The translations under genes were made by a program, and so were the position numbers. Shown here in pieces: positions 1-7,753 of a DNA stretch of 28,017 nucleotides (positions within the stretch are counted from its first letter, which is position 1; each line of letters opens with the position of its first letter). The notes beneath the pieces are model-generated. The model saw only the letters and a list, made by a program, of their open reading frames with translations. It was not told the DNA's origin and made no database searches. Source of the stretch: Chlamydomonas sphaeroides. Lineage: Eukaryota > Chlorophyta > Chlorophyceae > Chlamydomonadales > Chlamydomonadaceae. The DNA lies in assembly GCA_001662425.1 (NCBI GenBank), contig BDDC01000264.1, forward strand, positions 1-28,017, written 5' to 3'.

Positions 1-783
1 GGCGCAGTTGTGGGTGCCCCAGGCCGTGTGGGGGCAGTCCGCCAGCCGCGTCTCGTTGCCGCGGCACATCACGTCGTCGGTCCATATGGGGCCGGTGCCG
101 TAGCCAAACGTGTGAGCTGGCGGGTAGTGGGCGCGCATCGCGAGCGGCATCTGTCAGTCGAGTCCAATGATGGCCAAGGGCCTGGGCGAGCTAGCCGCCA
201 GCTCGCGCGGCATGACATGCATGCGGCCGTCGTCCCGGCTGGGGATGTAAAGGCTCCAGCGCGAGGGCGCCACCCCAAGCCCCTGGGCTCCACTCACACG
301 GCCCCTGCAGCGCCACCGCGCCCGTCCACAGCATCCCCATCTGCCGGCACGCCACCTGGGCGGACAGCGTGAAGAAGCTATCTGCGGGCGCGGCAGTCGG
401 GGCAAGGCAAGGGGCGGGGATGCAGGTAGAGCGCCTACACGCACCGGCCGCAGCCGGGGCCACCCAACCATAGTGTGGCCGGCGAGCGAGCAGCGGGGCC
501 GCAGGCCAGGGTGCAATCCGCGCCACCTACCGTCAGGGTTGTGCTTCAGTAAGAAAATCACAGCTAGAGCTGAACCTTGACATGTACATAGAAATCCACA
601 GAGGCACAACACTAGCCACCGCACGGCCGAGCACGCTGCCCCAAATCCGCCGCAGCAGCCGCAGCGGCAGCAGCAGCAGTAGCGGCAGCCGTGGGGACGC
701 ACCATCGCACACGGTGCCCCAGGTGCCGTTGTAGAACACCTCCAGGCGGCCCTCGGTGGGGATGGTGCCGTTGACGAGCCGTA
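1..783 (-). repeat. SRCR unit 2 (second domain copy, truncated at left edge)
   Basis: Exons 783-703 (81 nt), 381-298 (84 nt) and 116-1 (the last 9 nt of this exon, by comparison with unit 1, lie outside the window) repeat the exon structure of unit 1. The introns are 321 and 181 nt and differ from those of unit 1. The two base differences give Asn to Thr near the domain start and Val to Met just before the third cysteine. Confidence 0.9.
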
Positions 784-3290
784 CTGCGCAGGGGTGAGGT
801 ACGGCAGCGCGGCCGTGGAGGGCGGGAAGGGCCACAGCTGCAGTAATGCGTGCGTGCGTGGCGGAGGCCAGCCAGTCTGCCAGCCAGCCAGCCAGCCGTC
901 GCCCGGGCCTGGGACCTCCGTGCCACGGCGCCGCACACACACAGCAGTCCACAATGAGGGCCCTCCTGACCCAGCGCCTCAGCCGGGGCACCATCATGGT
1001 GCACCCGGAACGCAGCGAGGCCCTTGCAGCTGGCTCGAGTACACATGCGTAGGGTTGTCGACCTCGATGTACACGTGTGACAATCATATGCGTGTGGGGC
1101 GTACGGTGCGGGTCGCAGTGACGCGCGCGCGCGCCTCCCCGCCGGCCCACTCACGGTCGAACTCAGCAAGGGACGGCGCCGGAGCGCTGCCCAGCGGCAC
1201 CGCCGGCGACGGCGGCGGTGCAGGCGGCGGCGGCGGGGGCGGCAGCGGCGGCGGCGGGGGTGGAGACGGCGGCCGGGGCGGCGGCGGCGGCAGCGCTGCG
1301 TGAGGTCCAGAGGGCGCAGTGGGCGCATGGGGCATGGCACGGCGGCGGCCATGGCGAGGCGAGGCACACTGTGGGCAGCTCGGCAGCCCAGCCACTCAGC
1401 CAAGCCACTCGGCCCTGTGCGCCGGGGCACCCGAGCCCGTGCATGTACGACAGCACGGTGAGTACGGTAGATGCTACCGTACGATGCATTGGGCAAGTAG
1501 TATTGTACATGGGCTCGTGCGCATCATTTATAGCATGGCGAGCGTTGCGTAGGGGCCCGCATACGTCCGGTATGCAGAGAGCACGGCGAGAGCGCAGCGC
1601 CCGTGCCCACTAACCATTGTAGGAAGGATAGTCGTACTCGTAGGCGGGGGCAAGCGGCGGCATCGGCGGCCGCGGCGGCGGCCGCGGCGGCGGGCTGGGC
1701 CACGGCGGCGGCCACGGCCACGGCGGCGGCCGCGGCGGCAGGGGCGGGCTGGGCGGCGGCGGATCACGGCAGACCAGGCCGACGTCCTGCGGCGAGCAGA
1801 TGCAGGGCGTGGGGTTCGGGAGGGTGAGCGGCCGCGCGGCAGAGGCATCACCGCGTGACGCACGCCCGCACGATCGTTGGACGCACGTACGCCCTCACGA
1901 TTCCTGGACCCATGTCCCCGAGGTGCCAGGTGTCAGGCGTCTACGGGAGGCGGGGGGCTGGTGATGAGCATGATGAGGATGAGGAGGACGCTGCTGCTGC
2001 TGCTGTTCCCCTGGCACGGCGTCAAGGAGCCCGCCAGGCATGACTGGGCACTGCGGCGCTGCCGCCTGTTGGGACCCGGCTGAGGCGCTGGCGCCACGCC
2101 AGGGGCGGGGAGCGCCAGGCTCGCCCCCGACGCTGCCACCGCCTCGTGGGTCCGCACGCCCCCTCCAGCCCCCTCCAGCCCCCGCGCCGGCACGTCGCGG
2201 CGCGGCTGCCGCAGCCGGGGGCCGGCACACGGGGCGGGCGCCAGGGGCTGCACAGCCTGCCCGGCGCCTGTGCCGGGGTGCTGCGCGGCTGCGCGGCTGC
2301 GCGCACGCCCATTATGCCCCTCGCACGCCGCGTATCGGCCACGGCTTTAGTCGGTTCCGCTGTGCTCGCCGCCCGCCGCCCGCGGGTCCCGCCTCACCTC
2401 CTGGTGGGCGCAGTTGTGGGTGCCCCAGGCCGTGTGGGGGCAGTCCGCCAGCCGCGTCTCGTTGCCGCGGCACACCACGTCGTCGGTCCATATGGGGCCG
2501 GTGCCGTAGCCAAACGTGTGAGCTGGCGGGCAGCAGGGGTGAGGCGGGCCGCGGCGGCGGGCGGCGGCTTGAGTCGGGGCGGCCGACGAAGGGGGCGCGG
2601 ATCCCCCGGGTGCCATGGCTGAGCGGATGGATAAGGTTGACCTGCGGCCGCCACCCCCGCCCCCTCGCTCGCCGCCGGCCCTTGGCACTCACACGGCCCC
2701 TGCAGCGCCACCGCGCCCGTCCACAGCATCCCCATCTGCCGGCACGCCACCTGGGCGGACAGCGTGAAGAAGCTATCTGCGGGCGGTGGGTGGCGGAGGA
2801 GGCGGGCCTGTGAGGTTCGGGCCAATGGAGGTGCGGATGGATTGATGGGCGCAATCGAGGCGGACCCAGGAAGTGCAGAACAATGGGGTGCGAATGGGTG
2901 GGTTGTAATTGTCCCCAGGACGGGCTTGCGGGCCCGTCGGAGCACGCGGGGCCGGTCGGCGGCCGGCCGCGTGCCAGCACGCAGCAGCAGCCCTGGGCAC
3001 GCACCATCGCACACGGTGCCCCAGGTGCCGTTGTAGAACACCTCCAGGCGGCCCTCGGTGGGGATGTTGCCGTTGACGAGCCGTACTACGAGGGCGAGGT
3101 ACGGCAGCGCGGCCGAGGGGTGAGCAGGGTCGTGCGCCATGTCGCGTTCGTTCAGGCGAGAGGTGCCCTCACGCCACAGGCTGTGGCGTTGGCCAGCATC
3201 TAGCAGGTCCAGGCACTGGAGGTCCACGCGCAGAGCTACTAGTAGCATCTGCCACGCCCCACTCACAGTCGAAGTCGCTGGCGGGTGTGT
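1..3290 (-). CDS. SRCR-domain extracellular protein with Pro-rich linkers (3' end beyond left edge)
   Basis: The product carries two class-A SRCR domains, a disulfide-bonded extracellular fold used for ligand binding. Exons on the minus strand: 3290-3267 (tentative acceptor), 3085-3005, 2776-2693, 2522-2398, 1786-1615, 1295-1155, 783-703, 381-298 and 116 to beyond base 1. All junctions between 3267 and 116 are in frame. The first domain runs from LRLVNG through VCDD, VACRQMG, VVCRG, LADC and HNC to VGLVC, about 103 residues with six cysteines in class-A spacing. It is followed by a Pro-rich linker (PPPPSPPLPP), a Tyr-containing stretch (AYEYDYPSY), a second (PPSPPPPPP) linker, and then domain two with the same exon boundaries. 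The domains are bounded by phase-1 introns, as expected of a shuffled module. The protein is probably secreted or on the cell surface, with hydroxyproline-type linkers. The first exon, including any signal peptide, is not certain. Ligand and role are unknown. Confidence 0.88.
868..897. repeat. Short CAGC microsatellite in an SRCR-gene intron
   Basis: CCAG/CAGC tetramers are repeated here inside the intron between exons 1295-1155 and 783-703. No coding role is visible. Confidence 0.6.
1462..1482. repeat. Small perfect inverted repeat in an SRCR-gene intron
   Basis: Eight-base arms (GTACGGTA and its complement TACCGTAC) flank a five-base loop within the intron 1296-1614. It could fold as a short hairpin; a chance origin is possible. 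Confidence 0.5.
2398..3085 (-). repeat. SRCR unit 1 (three exons, first domain copy)
   Basis: Exons 3085-3005 (81 nt), 2776-2693 (84 nt) and 2522-2398 (125 nt) encode the first SRCR domain up to the fifth cysteine; the sixth cysteine is in exon 1786-1615. The introns are 228 and 170 nt. In the compared exon bases, unit 2 (1-783) differs at only two positions, 3067/765 and 2475/69, whereas the introns do not align by eye. Confidence 0.9.
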
Positions 3291-4495
3291 CTGGGCAGGG
3301 GAGGTCGGGGCCGGGAAACAGGGGGGACAGAAAAGTGTCAGTCAGCACAGGGTTTAGGTTGCCGACAGCGCGACCCGACAGATTTCCTGTGGCATCTAGT
3401 CGCGTTACGTCAGGTTCCGATGCGTTAACGCAAGAGCGCCAGTCGATGGGCGTGGTCACATGGCCTTCCTACCCGTTTGGGCAGCGACCAAGCTGCTGTG
3501 CAGCAACGTGATGGCGTGTAGCAATAACCATGCGCTTCGAACGCCTGGCCCACGTTGGGCCCTTGCCAACATCTCCGCTTCGCACGCTCCTCACATCCTC
3601 GCAGCGCACATTACATGAAATGCTTTGAGACGGTTGTCAATGTTGGGCCAGCGAGTGCTATCGTTGACCTTCAGCGAGCGTTTGTCTGCTCGTTGCTGTT
3701 TTGCTGTTGTCGTTGTGTCGCCCCATGCTGTTATTTTTGGGTCAGGTCTTTTGTCAAGTTGCTGTCAGCGTACAGAGAGTGCGTGCCCAGTTCGCTATGA
3801 TGATGCCATGGGACAACGTTTACGTACCACGACGCAGCGCGACAGCCTGAAGTATTCTGATATACTTAGGGTCCGTGTTCTTCATAGACAACAGCATAGC
3901 ATTAGGCGTAACGGCGTGCAGCTGCGTACTGCGTGATATCGCCGTATCGAGTACACTGTTGCCTGCCACCAGAGAAGTAACACAGACACGACAATTGACA
4001 CGTTCATTCAATAGAGGCACGGTCTGCCAGGTGTCGCTGTCGGTCGGGGGCTGTCCTAATGTCTGTGGTTGGTTTTGCCGCTTTCGGGCCGCCTCGGGCC
4101 TCTTTGGAGTCACAGAGCGACAGCAGGACAAACAACAACGCTGCTGCTGTTGGCAGCATGGCTAAGCTGGCGTCGCGCGAAGTTTGGACACAGACCACAT
4201 CCGAACCGTGCCGGCTCTGCCCAGCCGAGGCTTCCTCCTGGCCTGACCCGCTGCGATGTGGCGACGGCATGTGTACACCGCGCCCGTGCTGAGGTCTCCA
4301 GTAGGAGGCGGAGGACCCTGAGCGGACTTGGGGCGAAGCTGGGGTCCGCGGCACGGCCCTGGCACGGCATGCGTACGGCCGGGCCATCCCAAGCCCCACC
4401 CAATGTTGGGCAGCAGCGAGCCCTTCGGCAACATCAGGTAACCCGTCCCCACGACTGGCCTGTGATACTCTCTAGCACAGCGAGAGCGCGGCAGC
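3291..4495. promoter_or_regulatory. Divergent 5' region between the SRCR gene and the modular structural-protein gene
   Basis: This stretch of about 1.2 kb is visibly less GC-rich than its flanks, as is usual for upstream regions and first introns here. It separates a minus-strand gene from a plus-strand gene and so should contain both promoters and the 5' exons of the SRCR gene. No TATA box or known element could be identified with confidence. Confidence 0.5.
4004..4159 (-). other. Candidate signal-peptide first exon of the SRCR gene
   Basis: An ATG at 4159 on the minus strand opens a hydrophobic stretch, MLPTAAALLFVLLSLCDS, that looks like a signal peptide and is followed by polar residues. 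The frame closes at about 4004. It lies upstream of the first recognised SRCR exon, in the right orientation, and the gene start must fall between 3290 and 4495 because a plus-strand gene begins at 4496. No good splice donor was found, so the link to the SRCR exons is inference. An alternative is that the open frame just upstream of 3267, which could reach back to about 3459, supplies the N-terminus. Confidence 0.3.
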
Positions 4496-7239
4496 ATGAT
4501 GGCCCGCCAGCGGTCTCGAGCGCCTCGCCAGCGGACCGCGGCGACGCGCCTGCCCGTCGCGCTCCTGTCCGCGCTGCTGCTGCCGCTGCTGTTGCTGGCT
4601 GCGACCGGCGGCGCAGGTACGAGCGCAGCGTTCGGCGACAGCTGACGAGCAGCTGCCTTGACCTCGCGCCGGGCCCGGCAACACGCGCATTGCCACTGTC
4701 GCTTGCCTCAGCAGCCTTCACGTGTCCGTGCCCTGCGCCCCCGTGCGCCAGGTGCTGCAGCGGGGCCCTGGCGCGGCGCCGCGCGGCGGCAGCTGCGGCA
4801 GGCAGACACCTCATCGCAGGCCGTCGCCGCCGCCATTGCCCAGGCACGGCACGGCGCAGCTGCAACTGCTCGCTGCCTGCAGGCCGCTACGGCGCTCTTG
4901 CATTAGGGCGCCGGCACGCCGACCCCTGGGTCACCTTTCCCACCGCCCTCGCCGCTCGCCCTCCTGCTCACAGGACGACCCCGCGGCCGCTGACCGCGCC
5001 ATTGCAGACATCGCCGAGGTGAGATCCACGCGGCAGCACCGGCTATGACGGCCCGCTCGGCGCAGGGACCTTGTGGGACGTTAGTCAGGCGTTTGCGGCA
5101 GTTGCGGTCGGGTCCATCCCTCCGCGGCGCTGCTTGGCTGCATGCCACGCTCACGGTGCAGCGCTCCGCCACCCGGGGCCTGCAGGGCGCCGCCAGGTCC
5201 GCGGCCAGCAGTGGGGCCGGCGGCGGCGCAGCGACGGCCGGCGCCGGCGCCAACGCCCAGGTGGGGCGGGGGGCTCGTCGTAGAAAGGTGTGAACGGGTT
5301 GTCAAATGGGGTTAGGCGTCAACACGGCCCCGTGAGGTAACACGTCGGCACACCGCTGTGCCGCCAACGCTGCCGTCGCCACGGGCCCCGACCTCCGCTT
5401 GACACCTGTGCTTTGACTCGAATGCCTCGCTTGTCGGCCCGATGGCCGCACTGGCGCATGCGCTGCTGTTGCACGCGTGCCTGACTGCCCCCCGCCGCCA
5501 CGCCCCCGCCCCCGCCCATCAGGCGGCCGGGGGCTTCGCCTTCGCGCCCTTCCCACCCTTCCCGCCCATCGCCTTCCCGCCGCTGGTCTTCCCGCCCTTC
5601 GCGCCCTTCCCGCCCTTTGGCGCGGCCGGCGCCGCGGCAGGCGCGCAGGTGCGGCACATGCTGCCGCCAGCAGCTGCCGCCAGCAGCTGCCACTGGCGCC
5701 AACACCAGGAGGGCCGCACGGCCGGGCTGCGGCCCCGGCGCTCCGCATGCCCCACAGCTGCGGCCACAGCCGCCTCGCTACGGCTTCTAGCTAGGTGCTG
5801 GCGCGGCAGAGCGGTTGAGACTCCGTGCGCTCACAGCGGCCAGAGCCACTGTGCACGGAGTCTCAACCTCAGTCCGGCCGACTGCGCCCTACCTGCCGCA
5901 GGCGGGCGCGGGCGCGGCCTCAGGGGCCGGCGGCGGCGCATCCGCCGGAGGGAGCGGCGGCGCCGCTGCTGGCGGCGCCACGCCGCCAACCCCAAAGCCA
6001 TCGCCCAAGCCATCTCCGTCTCCGCCCCCGCCATCGCCACCGCCGCCGCCGGCCAAGGCCGTGTCCCTGCCGCCCGCCTCGGGAAGTGAGCAGCACGCAG
6101 TGCTGAGGGCATGCTACGTCCACACGCCACGGCCCGCGCATTCCCTTGGCTAATACGCTGTTGGGATGCACATCCGCCACCCCATCCGCTGCACAGCCCC
6201 AGACGCCTGTCGTGCACCCCGGCATGGTCCCAACGCAGGCTCTGTGTCGGCTGTGAGCCGCGCGTCGGCTGACGTGCTGGGCGAGGCCGCCAGCGCCTCG
6301 GCCACCGCCGTCGCGACGGCGGTGGCGCAGGTGTGCGGCGGCGACGGCAGCGCCGCCTCCGCCACCGCCGCGGCGCAGGCGCTCGCCGCCGCCATCGCCA
6401 CCGCAACCGCGCGAGCCTACGCCGCCGCCGCAACGCGCGTGGAGGTCAACGGTACGACGGTTGGACATGTCCCGTCTTTCGTGCGGGAGCCGTGGGCGGG
6501 GGGCACCACCTACCGCCGCGTGTGTGCGCTGCAGCGTCATGCCCCTGGCGGGGCTGGCCCCGCCACGGGGACTCGGCGTCCGACCCTCACGCCCAGGGCC
6601 TCAAGCATGCCGTACACCTGCCAAGTATGCCGTACACCTGCCAAGGATGCCGTACACCTCCCAAGTATGCCGTACACCTCGCACTCGAAGCTGCCACACC
6701 TCAGACTGTGTGCGCCGATAGCATGCCGTCCCCTACATGCCACCCTCCGGTGCCACGCAGGCACCGGCAGCGCCTGCGCCGATGCGTCCGCCACCGCGAC
6801 CGCCACCGCGCGCGCCGTGGCGCGGGCCGTGGCCACGGCCTTTGCCACGGCCTCGGCCAACTGCTCGCAGGCGACGGCGGCGGCCAGGGCGGAGGCGCTG
6901 GAGAGCTCCATCGCCACAGCCACGGCCAATGCAGCGGCCTCGTCCTGCTCCACGGGTGGGGTGGGGATGCTGAGGTCCCCATACGCCGGTCCGATATGCT
7001 TCCCGTAATGATTCATACTTTATTGATTATTCACATGACGCTATGGTTGGCCCCAGGTAGGCCTCAAAAACCCGTCGCGCTGCCCGACTTCTTTGCCCCT
7101 CATCCTCCCAGGCGGCTCGGCAGAGTCAAGCGCCGAGGCTGTGGCGTCCAATGTGGCCCGGGCCATCGCCACGGCCGTGGGGGACGCGCTGGCGGCGGTG
7201 CGAGGCCCGTGCGGCTGCCCGCGCGCGGGCGGCGGCTGA
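4496..7239 (+). CDS. Modular secreted structural protein: Phe/Pro, Ser/Pro and silk-like Ala-rich modules
   Basis: I do not recognise a named family. Proposed exons: 4496-4616, 4806-4882 (or ending 4843), 4974-5018, 5162-5260, 5523-5648, 5902-6085, 6239-6451, 6761-6955 and 7112-7239, giving about 382-395 aa. Exon 1 starts with two adjacent ATGs and encodes a clear signal peptide with a Leu-rich core (ALLSALLLPLLLLAA). Later exons are each one low-complexity module: Gly/Ala-rich; a Phe-Pro module (APFPPFPP, FPPFAPFPPF); a Ser/Pro module (KPSPKPSPSPPPPSPPPPP) typical of hydroxyproline-rich algal wall proteins; then three Ala-rich modules (ATAVATAVAQVC, ARAVARAVATAFATA, ARAIATAVGDAL) with scattered cysteines. 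The stop is TGA at 7237-7239. An extracellular matrix or cell-wall role is inferred. The weak point is exon 2, which needs a GC donor. From 5523 on the exons agree in phase and style; the overall model is moderately sure. Confidence 0.62.
5813..5868. repeat. Perfect 16-bp inverted repeat (hairpin) in an intron
   Basis: GGTTGAGACTCCGTGC at 5813-5828 is exactly complementary to GCACGGAGTCTCAACC at 5853-5868, with a 24-base spacer. It lies within the intron 5649-5901 of the structural-protein gene. It could be a small foldback element or a small-RNA precursor; no target or terminal duplication was identified. Confidence 0.8.
6607..6680. repeat. 20-bp tandem repeat, about 3.7 copies, in an intron
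   Basis: The unit ATGCCGTACACCTGCCAAGT starts at 6607, 6627 and 6647, with a partial copy at 6667. The copies differ by a few single bases. The array sits in the intron 6452-6760 of the structural-protein gene. Confidence 0.85.
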
Positions 7240-7753
7240 GCGGGGCGTGGCGCTGCTGTGCGTGCGGGTGCCCTCGTGTGGAGGGCTGTCGTCGTTGCTG
7301 TTGCGGTTGCTGGAGGGGGTCAGGGCGCAAGAGGCGTCGTTGCTAAGGGTGGCGCGGGGTCCCTTGGCCGCTGTAGTCTGCGGCCGAGGAAAGCTGGGTG
7401 GTGCTTCTTGAGAGAACGGAGACTTTGATGTCAGAATAGAGAGCGCTACAGGCAGCACGTGCGTAATTTCGCTTGCCTCGCGGCAGACAGCTAGGACCTA
7501 CACGCGCACCGTAGCTGTCGCCGGTGACGACGTTTTGAATTCTTAAGCCCAACCGGAGACACAGCGCTGCGCCCTCGCTCCCTTGCGTCTCGATCATCGA
7601 CCTCGTGTCCACACCTCGCCCCCTCGCTTCCGGCAACCGCCACCTCCTCTCGCTCGCTCCCTTGCGTCGCTGCGCCTCCACAAACCGCGCTCGCTCGCGA
7701 CCACACCCCTCACAACCCTTGCTCACGACGGGCCCCCCTCACGACCACCCCGC
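7240..7753. other. Convergent 3' intergenic region
   Basis: This 514-bp gap separates the TGA of the plus-strand structural-protein gene (7239) from the TGA of the minus-strand NDOR1 gene (7754) and must hold both 3' UTRs. The usual chlorophycean polyadenylation word TGTAA was not found on the plus strand here, nor its complement TTACA. Nothing else was recognised. Confidence 0.6.

Noticed and set aside
4069..5022. 317-codon plus-strand frame ending near 5022
   Set aside because: Arg-rich composition without motifs; it conflicts with the signal-peptide exon at 4496, which has a proper donor, and with the frame of exon 4974-5018.
5519..5767. Minus-strand open frame rich in Gly and Lys resembling a histone H1 tail (KGGKGAKAK)
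   Set aside because: It is the exact antisense of the Phe/Pro module exon 5523-5648, which has good splice sites and is in phase with its neighbours.
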